Positions 28,131 through 37,277 of a stretch of DNA of 64,000 bases are shown here, piece after piece. Each line of letters starts with the position of its first letter. The first letter of the stretch is position 1. Source of the stretch: Porphyridium purpureum (taxonomy: Eukaryota > Rhodophyta > Bangiophyceae > Porphyridiales > Porphyridiaceae); contig VRMN01000003.1 in NCBI GenBank assembly GCA_008690995.1, positions 2,232,001 through 2,296,000 of the forward strand, written 5' to 3'. The notes below the pieces were generated by a model. The model was not told where the DNA came from. It did no database searches and saw only the letters and a program-made list of their open reading frames with translations. The translations under genes were made by a program, and so were the position numbers.

Positions 28131-31058
28131 TCAACCAAGCACGCTCGCCCTTGCCCGCGACTGCATGTCCAGAACGGCCCTTTCGGTTTCCACCAACTTC
28201 TGCATCCGGATCTCGCTCTCCTTCATGGCTGCACCAAACACATTTCCCACAAAGTACGGGTCGCGGCTTGCTTCTTCCCTGACCTTGTCGCGCATCCATT
28301 GCGAGGTCCTGTTGGTCTCACCCGGTATGATGGGTTCGGCAAACAAAACGTGAAAGATGCTTTCAAAATCTGGCAAGAACTTCTCGCGTCCGAGTTCGAT
28401 CTGCTTGTTGAACAGGTTGATTGCTGCCAGCTTGGGGTCGGGTTGCGACGGATCAAGCATACCTTCGGTTGGATCCTTAGCGTTGTTGTACTGGAGCAGT
28501 TTGGCAGCTGCCACATATTTCACAATAGGTCGAGCACTTGCAAAATTTGAAAGCATGAAATCGTACATGTAAACAACAAACTTGCCGCGCAAGAGCTCCG
28601 ATGAGTCCAACATCTTGGCCGCTTCGCGCAACATTATGTGATCTGTGTCTTCCTCCCGGTCCGTCTTCAATGAGAAGGCGTGCAATTGAAGAATATCCTT
28701 CATGATCACAAATTCTCGGCGCACAAAATACTCAACAATGGCGGGAAAGATTTGCCGCATTACTTTGGTCAAAGCATGTAACGCAACGTCACCTGGATTT
28801 TTCACTGCTGCAATCGCACCCAATCCACCGGCGAGCATCCTTAATTGATTGTACGAGTTGATGACGGGCATTTTCATTTTCAGAAGACCCTCACGACCCT
28901 CGAGCCGCAGCCTCTCCAGCGCAATCCCGCCCATCTCTCTTTCGCCACCTCTTCCGTTCATGTACATCTGCTCACGCCCCCACTTAAAGCGAAAAGATGA
29001 GCCTTCTCCCAAATTAACATCCGGCCATTGCAATGGTTCACGCATCCAACCCTCTGTCGCTCCGTACTCCACGAAAATAGAATGTGTAAGATCGTTCTCC
29101 TCTGGCGTGGTTCGACCGTCGTCCAGTGCCACGCTTGAGAGACGGGAACGTCCTGCAGCGATTGCAGCAATTCGACGCGCAAAGAGTTCTGCCGCTGCCT
29201 GAATCGCAAGGTGCTTTTCCATATCCGTTTTAAAAGGAAATCGCTCACGCTCAAGACCAATCTCATTTTGTAAGAGTTGCTGGAACCTCAGCAGCCCGCT
29301 CTCCAGCCTTGCCCGCTCGGTCGCCGGATCCTGTACAAACAGCGAACGCACGTACATCGCACACGCTTCGAGACCAAGCTTATGCTTTGTTGCTTCTCTG
29401 ATTTCTACCTGGTTCTCATTCCTACCCAGAGCCTCATCTAACGCGCTCTCGATCCGATCCATGACATGCTGCACGTCCGACGGATTGATCGGGAATTCTT
29501 TGGGACTGTTGGTTTCCCTATCAATGTCGACGTCCGTGTAAAACTTGTGCGCGTTTGGAAACGAGACGTTGCCCTTGGCACTCAGGCCTTCAAAGTAACC
29601 ACAATCCGTACGAGTGGCCAGACCGGGGCTTCCAAGCATACGTACTGAACAGACCACCGTGCGAAACAGTTTCGGATCCGCCTTCTCGATCGTTTGCTCC
29701 AAGATCCGGCTATTAGGTGCTTCCCAGTCGTCGATACCACTACGCAACCCAAGAATCAGCGTCGTTGGATCGCACATGTATTCCAAGGCTAGGCTGGAGA
29801 TCTCGTCGGCAAGTTGTTCTTCGACAGTATTTCTCGCCGGCAAAATCAAACCTGGAAGATCAACAATGGTCACGGTGAAGGCTGCGCAAGAGCGCACGTA
29901 CACGTGAACTGCCTCGTGCTGGATTTGTGTGCCCGGCTGCAACGCCGCCAGTTGCTGCACAAGCTCATCCGGCCTCAGAAGCGGCCCGAGCGGACCGATG
30001 CGAATCTGCACTTCAAGTGCTTTCGGATCACGCACCACATGGTACACAATAGGGCGCTTTGTCCCTAGTCCAGCCGCCTTGTGCGTACAACGCATGCGTG
30101 TGAAATATTCCAAGAAGGTAGATTTGCCGCTGCCTTGAGCCCCAACGATGACCAAGCGCGAAAACTTGCTCGACGCAAACGACAGCTCACGAGCCATGTC
30201 TTCCGACAGCTTGCTTGCCTCTTGAACAGCGTGGCTAAAGTCCATAGCGAGTGCAAGTAGTTCGTCGTCCATCTCCGTGTACGTTTTCGAGGGAGACGGT
30301 AGGGGCACATTCGGGACAGGAACGTGAATGACCTTCATGATGCCACTTACAGGATACGAACGTGCGGACATGGCTGCCTGCGACTTCTGCGGCGGCGGGC
30401 GCTCGTATTTATCCGCCTCCTGCTCAAACATTTTGAAAGCCTCCTTGTTGTCTTCCGCGGAAGATCCATTTGTGCCACCGTTTGGACGGCCATCTGCACC
30501 GACGTGTGCCGGTGAACGCTCAGACGGAAGCACACCGTTGCCTGATTCTTTGATCAGGTCGTCTAATCCCACGTCACTCTGCCGGGCAGTCGCGGTCCTC
30601 CTCAAAGCACGCACAAATTCTTCTGGTGTACTGCTGTCCGACATAAGCATCGGTTTGTCGGACAAAAACTTGGCAGTGTAGCAAAGTGACGTACTGACGA
30701 GCGTGTCTGCGAACATTTTCATAGCCGCTTTGTCGAATTGCTCTACCTTGAAAACAATCAGCGGCACCTCGCAATCGTTCGCGGTCGACAAGATTGCCAT
30801 GCGCCTGGCGTCATGAGACTCGTTCATAAGCAGAACGGTACAAACGTCGTTCGTGCATTCGAGCTTCACCTCGGTATTCCATCCGCCTCTCGCGGAAGGG
30901 GATTTCCGTTCCACTGTCGTCGAGAATCGAAGCCTAGCTTTGGTCTCGCTTATGTTGACCACCTGGATCTGAACTTGATTCACCTCGCCGCGAGGAAACC
31001 TGTTGGGATCCTCAAGTAGCGTGCCATCACTAAACGAAATTGTTCCTACAACTGCCAT
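28131..31058 (-). CDS. Dynamin-superfamily GTPase with an unusual G4 region
   Basis: The protein has 975 residues. The GTPase region starts near residue 300: P-loop GAQGSGKST (near 308), switch threonine in LGTKRPIVYHV, and DLPGL (near 401). LALEYMCDPTTLILGL then matches the dynamin 'I..YI..PNTIILAV' strand. Where dynamins have the guanine-specifying TKxD, this protein reads FRTVVCSVRML, so the G4 motif is missing or replaced. The 170-residue N-terminal part is beta-rich and of unknown type, followed by a Ser/Pro linker. The C-terminal 400 residues are helical, as in a dynamin stalk/GED. Its likely job is membrane remodelling or division; the organelle is unknown. The ATG at 31058 follows a TATA box and purine-rich leader. 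Confidence 0.85.
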   Translation of the reverse strand: MAVVGTISFSDGTLLEDPNRFPRGEVNQVQIQVVNISETKARLRFSTTVERKSPSARGGWNTEVKLECTNDVCTVLLMNESHDARRMAILSTANDCEVPLIVFKVEQFDKAAMKMFADTLVSTSLCYTAKFLSDKPMLMSDSSTPEEFVRALRRTATARQSDVGLDDLIKESGNGVLPSERSPAHVGADGRPNGGTNGSSAEDNKEAFKMFEQEADKYERPPPQKSQAAMSARSYPVSGIMKVIHVPVPNVPLPSPSKTYTEMDDELLALAMDFSHAVQEASKLSEDMARELSFASSKFSRLVIVGAQGSGKSTFLEYFTRMRCTHKAAGLGTKRPIVYHVVRDPKALEVQIRIGPLGPLLRPDELVQQLAALQPGTQIQHEAVHVYVRSCAAFTVTIVDLPGLILPARNTVEEQLADEISSLALEYMCDPTTLILGLRSGIDDWEAPNSRILEQTIEKADPKLFRTVVCSVRMLGSPGLATRTDCGYFEGLSAKGNVSFPNAHKFYTDVDIDRETNSPKEFPINPSDVQHVMDRIESALDEALGRNENQVEIREATKHKLGLEACAMYVRSLFVQDPATERARLESGLLRFQQLLQNEIGLERERFPFKTDMEKHLAIQAAAELFARRIAAIAAGRSRLSSVALDDGRTTPEENDLTHSIFVEYGATEGWMREPLQWPDVNLGEGSSFRFKWGREQMYMNGRGGEREMGGIALERLRLEGREGLLKMKMPVINSYNQLRMLAGGLGAIAAVKNPGDVALHALTKVMRQIFPAIVEYFVRREFVIMKDILQLHAFSLKTDREEDTDHIMLREAAKMLDSSELLRGKFVVYMYDFMLSNFASARPIVKYVAAAKLLQYNNAKDPTEGMLDPSQPDPKLAAINLFNKQIELGREKFLPDFESIFHVLFAEPIIPGETNRTSQWMRDKVREEASRDPYFVGNVFGAAMKESEIRMQKLVETERAVLDMQSRARASVLG

Positions 31059-31314
31059 TGCTCAGTTCCTTAAGTTTACGACTATCTGTTGACTGTTCAA
31101 GGTTTTGTTGCAAATTCTCAGCTGCTGAATGATGCCAACGATATCTGCACCGATTCACCCCGATCCGTTGCTCACGGAAACGTGCAAAGAAAATGATCAA
31201 CCTTTTGCTATCAGATGAATATTCTTGCTCCCTTTCTCACCCTCCTCTTCTCCGCGATCCTCTTCTCCGCACTCCTCTCACCTTTCCTCAGGCCTCCCGT
31301 CGGACCGACGCTGG

Positions 31315-31321
31315 TTATATA
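31315..31321 (-). promoter_or_regulatory. TATA box of the dynamin-like gene
   Basis: TATATAA on the minus strand lies about 257 bp before the ATG at 31058 and is followed by a GA-rich leader (31230-31295). A 9-bp inverted repeat, GGCTGGTTC with GAACCAGCC (31353-31379), lies just upstream. Positions fit a core promoter. Confidence 0.45.
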
Positions 31322-31399
31322 GTCAACTTTCGGCGGCGCCCCAACGGTTTGACTGGCTGGTTCCGCGCTAAGAACCAGCCCCGCTAGACGGCCCTCAAT

Positions 31400-32500
31400 A
31401 CAGCGCACGTGTGCCTCTGCACATAGGCGCCAGGAGTTCAATATTTCATTTGCTGCTTCCGCACAAGCCGTATCACAGAGCCAGCCATGACTCCGTTGCG
31501 CTTTTTCTGTTGTGTCACGTGATATGGTCTAGTGAACACGCATTGGTTTCTATTAAAACGTCGATGTTTACGCAATTTTTGAGAAACAGCCAGCCGGCGC
31601 TCTCATTCTCTAAATTCAGGCTCTCGGCGCAGCTCTGCTTGCGGAATAGCTCCGTTTTAGCATGATGCCGCTGTGGACCTGCTGGCTCATTAATGATGTA
31701 GAACCGGCCTTGCACCACTCTCAAGTTCCACGTTTCGTGGCAAATTGGCACCGTCTCGGCATTCAACCTGTTTATGGTAGAAATGTGAGTCGCAATGTTT
31801 GGTTAATGTGCGGGACGGTGGTGTTATTTGGTTGCAAAGAAAGTAGGACAGGCGACCTTGTAAAAAGAATAGATCGCTTGGAATGCGGTGCGTGGCCCTC
31901 CTCCGCCGGGGACGACGACTCGACCAACAGAAAGGACGGGGTCCGTGCCTTCAGGGATTCGCTGACGAAGAAGTGAACGTGGATTGCGAACAACGCCGTC
32001 TGCAAAGCACGCAATGGCATCGCTTACCGCAAGTGAAGCGAGCCGCAGGGCGAGTTTGCGTCGCGCACGGGCCGATGAAGGGCGTCCAGCGCGGTCGCAG
32101 GCGGTCTGAAACGTGCGCTCGACGCACAGTGTCTTGCCGCGAGCCAAAATGATGCTTCTCCTGCGCACCTCGCGAGGTGGCTTGATGCGCTGGTGCCGGA
32201 ACTGGCGGTGGCACAGGTGTGAATGAACGGTTTTGGAGGGTTGAAACGGTGGGCGGTGCGACTGAACAAAAACACTGCGCTCATTTTACATGTCACGCAG
32301 CGGGTGCGCCGTGAAAGTGTTTGAACGCGCGGATGTTGATTGAGGTTTGATTGAGCATCTCGATGGCTACACACAGCACGCGGAAGCAGCCTCTTGCACG
32401 CGGCGTGCGAGAACGGGATCACTTCGTGATCCTCGCCGCCAAGTACGAAGTGCGATCGATGGTGAATAGCAGGACGAAAGCTCTTGACCCGAGGATGGCG
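31400..32500. other. Intergenic stretch without a supported gene
   Basis: Several short overlapping frames occur on both strands; none has an identifiable domain or consistent start. Homology to the 41.5-46.6 kb region begins near 32510. Confidence 0.4.
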
Positions 32501-32877
32501 CGCTCTTGACGTGGCGAATGGGCTGTGGCCTTGTACAATATTCATTTCAAGACAGAAGCCTGCGCTTCATGGCAATGTGCTGACATGGAGCCCTCGAATA
32601 GTGTCTCTGCACGGCAATTATATGCGGCCATGTAGCTTTTCTTTCACTTACTCGAGCCGAAAGGAACATTGCAGCGATTCTGCATTTGCTGCGCATGTAT
32701 CCCGGCGACGCGCTTGTCCATTAGCTTTTGCGACGTACCTGTGCAAAGCGCGCGAAAGGAAGCTTGCAAAGCGATCACCCGCTCTTATCATCAAGAGACC
32801 CGGTCTCCAGCTTCGACCATAATATCGCTAAGAGGCAAAGGATTTTCAAGCCTACGCCGCCGCGGACACTCTGGTAT

Positions 32878-34056
32878 TTACTGATACAGGTGACGCTCAT
32901 GCAGCGTACATTTTAGCTGCATGATTCTGCAAAGGTATTCACGCGCTTCGTGGTCCTTTCCCGACTTGACAAAGGCCGAGACAAGTACGTGCGGTGGTTC
33001 GTACGGCGGCGTGACACCCATCTCGCGGTAGTTGGCGCCTAGCCAACACGCATTGTCAACCTCGTCGTGCGCACAGATGTACGGATCGCACTCCACCAAA
33101 CTGGCGTCCGCTTGAATGCTTTTCGAGCGCGCGGGTAAACACATGTTTTTCCGCACTCGTAATGCTGCGTGAGCCTTCTCATTCCGACAAAAGGCTGGAA
33201 ATGGCATTTGATGTGGCGTCTGTTCTTACGCTGCAGCAGATGTCCAGACGCTGGCGGAATATTTGGGACATGAGGTCAGGCCGGTGGCAAGTCACAAAAA
33301 ATTCATTGCAAGGCCGCGGCATCAGACTGGGTAAACGAGATATCGCTGAATAATTTCGATTCATCTCCTTATGATCGGGGCCTCTTTTTCCCTCTCAACG
33401 TCGGACCAGCGCGAGAATGTGTGTCAGAACATGAGAATAGAACGACACTTGGTCAATTGACGCTCGGCTGAATATCTGTAACACAACTTTTAGCGCAAGC
33501 CGAGGTCTAGCACAGACTTGGAACTCTAAATTATCTTTTTCTTTCTCGCTGTCTCTGTTGCCATCTCCCTTGACCACAACTTGTCTCGCAATGTGGAAGC
33601 GATTATCGACAGTGCGCGCAGCGAACGGCGCGTAGCGGTGTTGCCAAACAACTTGCTCCACTTCATGTCAACCAGCCAGGTCATTGAGCCCGGCTCGCAG
33701 CTGCTCGTTGAGCTCGTGCGCGGGCACGATGACGGGTGCGCGGAACGTCGTCCCGCGCTCACCGCGTCGACCTCTTACACGAATGTCGTCGCCTCGGTCT
33801 CGAAGCTGCCTCTTACGATCGGAATTTCCGCTGCGTTGCTGTATGCAGCGTGACGAGCTTGTAAGGGATCGAGTCCAGGTGCGCGTCTGACCGGAGCAAG
33901 TGGAAGTATTTTCAAGCTGCTGCGGCGCTGATGGATACCTCGGTTACGAACGGCAAGGGTCACGATCCGCCTCACCCACAGACTCCTACGCGGTCCTCGC
34001 TGGGCAAGCGCCCGGAGCGCCGACCATTGGACGCTTTGCGATGCAGAATGAAACAT
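32878..34056 (-). pseudogene. PPR-like gene remnant (copy A), internally deleted
   Basis: Translated pieces match the copy B gene at 41645-44427. Pieces 33775-34056 and 33395-33661 correspond to its first half (for example QHRYAPFAARTVDN against RHHRYAPFDARTVDI). Piece 32878-33207 corresponds to its last third (LHERHLYQ against LHERRLYQ). Near 33290 the sequence passes directly from second-half homology to first-half homology, so about 1.4 kb is missing, apparently by recombination between the two related halves. Several further frame breaks are present. The ancestral ATG is kept at 34056, and the codons after it read through where copy B has a stop. No functional product is expected. Confidence 0.85.
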
Positions 34057-34703
34057 CGACACCAACGACCCGTTTCTGCGCTACCACGAGCTCTACATCA
34101 TGCGAATGGGAGTGCGGCATCAGTACTTGTTCATGCAGAGACTATTCCAGGTTGTCAAGTCCGAACGCGTCTTTGTCGCCAAGCCACTTGATGTTCTCAT
34201 TCCCTGAGGCTCCACGGAGGTGGGAAGGGGTAGATGACTGGAGAGGACGAGAGAATGGCCCAAGCTGACTGCTTCTGCTGCGCCCAGGCCTCAGCGGGCT
34301 AATGCTCAGTGCGCGGAACACATGTGTCGACTGCGGATCAGCATACGCTGGCGCCTCGCGGGCGGAATCCGAAATCTCAATGTGCGTCATACTCAACGTA
34401 GAGGGCATCGTCCGTGGTTGCCTTTTGCCGGACTGCGTGCGCGACCTGTTCCGATTCGGCGGTACTGTAAATGAGTGACGAACGCCGTCCACAGAAACCG
34501 GTCCAGCCCGTAATTTATACATAGAAAACAGAGTCCTTTTGTAAAGGAACTGCTACTATCAAACGGCGTCAGAGCCAAGCATGCGCTTTACCGATGAAAT
34601 CAAGCTGTGGCCAACGTCAAGAGATCTGGGCTGCGGCTCTTTAATAGATGATATCCTCGCCCGACGGAAGCGCACAGACAAGGTCTCAAGAGCAGGATTC
34701 GAA

Positions 34704-36194
34704 ATGTTTCAAGGTGCTGTAGGAAGTGTAGTGGCAATCCTGCTGATCTTCGGTTCGGTGCTGGCGGCACAAGCAGAGCGCCGTCCGAGTGATTTTGCCG
34801 CCCGTTCGCAGTGGAACTCATTTGACCTTCTCAAGGCAGCGGAGAAAGACCATGTCGTGGGCAATGGCTTCCAGACGCACAGCGCGAACGTGACTGTCCC
34901 ATTTTTCATGTACGAGCCTGACCACTTTCTGGCATATTCAAAGTGCTCGAAGGCGATCTTGAGTCCCAAGCATACGATCGACGTGTTATTTGTGGAGCGG
35001 CTTCAGAACCATCCATGGAGGACAAGCCAGCCTCAGGATGCCGAGTTATTTGTCGTGCCCGTGCTACTGAGCGCCTTGGCTCTCGACAGATGCAACGTGA
35101 GTGTATCACAGGGCTTGATCCAAATGAAAGAGTATCTTGAAAGGAGTCCATGGTACACCAGATACAAAGGCCGTGATCACCTTGTTCTCATGACCCAGTG
35201 GCAAAACCGGAATTTCATGCTGCATCATCTTGGGCATACAATACTAATCGGCTCGTATACCCGAGACAGAATGGCAGCCTACGACAATGTATTCGTCGTC
35301 GGGTTTTTGGGCAACTACGCGGCGATGACAGCAAAGAGTCGGAACGCTGACGGATACTTTTCCGAGTGGAATTATGCGAACAGTGCGAAATTGCCACGCG
35401 ATTTGGTGGTCCGGTGGATGGGTTTAAATCGATATTTTCAGGGAAGCCCGGTGCTTCCACGGCTTAATCGAAAGGCTCTCTTCACAAAGCGCGACGCAGA
35501 CACTGAACATCACGTAAGTGATGATGTTTTCCTGAGCGTCAAATTATTGAAAGGAGACCTGCGGTCTCAATATCCCGAAATTCCGGACTGCAATCGGACA
35601 GACTTTGTCACAAACTTGAAGATCTACGAATCGATTCCCTTGGTCGGACGTAGTCCTCCAGTTCCGAGCTGGACCGCAGATCGATGTGTTCAGCCTTTCG
35701 AATTCTCCAGGGTGGTCGCTCATCGCATTACGGAACGCTCGCACTTTTCGTTCCTTCTGGCGGGAGACAACCCGGAAAGTGATACGCTCTATAATGCAAT
35801 AGCCACCCGCTCCATTCCGGTTCTTTTCGTCGAAGATGAAAAGCACGACTTCTTGTACGAATGCATGGTTCATTTTGATTTCCCTTGGAAGGACATTGCG
35901 CTCATGTTCAGTGGTCCAGAGTTTCGCGAGGACCCGATGCGCGTCATCCGGTATTTGCGCGATATGGTTCAGAACGAGCCTGATGACCTCGCTCGGAGAG
36001 TCAAACTCATGGATGATCACGCACGCGACTTGGTGTGGTCAGAGCCGGGCTCACGCGTCCACGAGAAAATTTTGATTGATGCATGGAAGCTGTCCAAGGG
36101 CAATCTCTCCAGAAGTATAGAACCACCAAAAATGCGTAGCCTGAAGAAGCCAGGCGCGTCGCCTCTGAGCAGGGATTTGCAGAACCATTCGTGA
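34704..36194 (+). CDS. Exostosin-family (GT47) glycosyltransferase, copy A
   Basis: The protein has about 496 residues from ATG 34704, whose first residues (MFQGAVGSVVAILLIFGSVLAAQA) give a signal peptide or anchor aligning with the start of the paralogue at 45059. An ATG at 34581 adds 41 charged residues and is less likely. The N-terminal part has VPFFMYEPDHFLAYSKCSKAI and DAELFVVPVLLSALAL. The C-terminal exostosin signature is clear: RSHFSFLLAGDNPESDTLYNAIATRSIPVLFVED, matching the family pattern of Arg-x-Phe, Gly-Asp, Leu-Tyr-x-Ala-Ile and Ile-Pro-Val. The enzyme should act in the Golgi on polysaccharide. Donor sugar and product are unknown; red algal sulfated mucilage or wall glycan is a guess. 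It is the intact survivor of a duplicated block whose PPR gene has decayed. Confidence 0.88.
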   Translation: MFQGAVGSVVAILLIFGSVLAAQAERRPSDFAARSQWNSFDLLKAAEKDHVVGNGFQTHSANVTVPFFMYEPDHFLAYSKCSKAILSPKHTIDVLFVERLQNHPWRTSQPQDAELFVVPVLLSALALDRCNVSVSQGLIQMKEYLERSPWYTRYKGRDHLVLMTQWQNRNFMLHHLGHTILIGSYTRDRMAAYDNVFVVGFLGNYAAMTAKSRNADGYFSEWNYANSAKLPRDLVVRWMGLNRYFQGSPVLPRLNRKALFTKRDADTEHHVSDDVFLSVKLLKGDLRSQYPEIPDCNRTDFVTNLKIYESIPLVGRSPPVPSWTADRCVQPFEFSRVVAHRITERSHFSFLLAGDNPESDTLYNAIATRSIPVLFVEDEKHDFLYECMVHFDFPWKDIALMFSGPEFREDPMRVIRYLRDMVQNEPDDLARRVKLMDDHARDLVWSEPGSRVHEKILIDAWKLSKGNLSRSIEPPKMRSLKKPGASPLSRDLQNHS

Positions 36195-36330
36195 CGCCAC
36201 TGCGACGGAACACACTGCAACCCTGTGTCAATGTGCTGGATGTGACTTGAGATGTGCGCGTTCTGAATATACGCAGATCCGCGTGTTTCAGTGCTTGACG
36301 CTCTGAAAAAACAGCGGAGCGTCTCGCGCG

Positions 36331-37094
36331 GGGACGTGCCGAATGCGTTTCACTTGTTGTGAGAACGCGCAGCCACTTGACGTGCGGAATTCTGATGAAG
36401 ATGCTTCAATCGACGATCTCACTTTTTCGCTTTCGGGGGATACGCTACGATAACTGTCGGTCTGTCACGTTCCTCGCCAATTTTGCCCCGTTTTTCAATT
36501 TGAGATGAGCTAGTGGGACCGGCACATTCTGTTATTATCGTAGAACTCATCGAAATCGTTGCTCACTCAGTATCAACAATGCTCCTTTCCAGCCCGTGCG
36601 TCCTTGCTCCTCGCATCGATCGCAACCCTGCACACCTGTACGTCAGTCTTCGCCAAATTCGCAAATCCGCGCCGCGTTGACATGAGACGCGCCGTACCAG
36701 CCAACGCCCAGCGCTTACTATAACAGTGACCCTGCTGTGTGATATCAAGCGGGACCGAGTCCCGTCGAAACTCAAAGCGTAGTCAAAAACGAGCGCCGTG
36801 CGCACGCGCGCTTGTGTGGAAAAACGGAACGGGGGCCGTTTTTTTGGTAGTGTGGGACGAAGAGGGAATAATTTTGTGTGTTTTTCCATTTTATTTTCCA
36901 ATCGCGTATGAGGAATGAGCAGTTCAGTGAGATGGTCAGGCTGGTGGGCGGCGCGCAGTGTGACGCACAAAACGCTCTCGTTCTGTTAGTTTTCTGGCTC
37001 CGCACTCGCCGTATTTGTGTCTGTCTGCGAGGGATGTTCGTATCTCTACAGAGATGTCGAGCTCAGCAAAGCTGCTTCGAAGACGGGCCTCTGC
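36331..37094. other. Intergenic stretch without a supported gene
   Basis: It lies between duplication copy A and the TKL kinase promoter. I see no domain-bearing frame, RNA gene or repeat. Confidence 0.5.
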
Positions 37095-37160
37095 CCGTTG
37101 GGTATATTATTTACCAAAGGGGAAAGAGACGGATGGGGAAGGAGGGGACACACGTGCAGT
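37095..37160 (+). promoter_or_regulatory. Likely core promoter of the TKL kinase
   Basis: GGTATATTAT near 37095 is followed by a GA-rich leader (37115-37145) and the ATG at 37278. The layout matches the dynamin-like promoter. Inferred from pattern. Confidence 0.35.
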
Positions 37161-37277
37161 TTGGTCAATAGGAGTCGTCTTCTGTCCTCGCGCTTGGGTC
37201 ACTTTATCGTGCATTGTTTGCGTGACTGCGTTTCGGCGTCGTCGATCTATTGAGACGAGCACGTGCAGATAGTAACC

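Larger units (their letters stand above)
32510..36330. repeat. Segmental duplication, copy A
   Basis: This block matches 41510-46650 in the same order and orientation: PPR-like gene remnants on the minus strand, the spacer, an exostosin gene on the plus strand and its 3' flank. It is about 1.4 kb shorter, because the middle of the PPR gene is missing. DNA identity is clear by eye across the PPR remnants, the spacer and the exostosin gene, and fades near both edges. The copies are direct repeats separated by about 5 kb that contains the TKL kinase gene. Confidence 0.85.
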
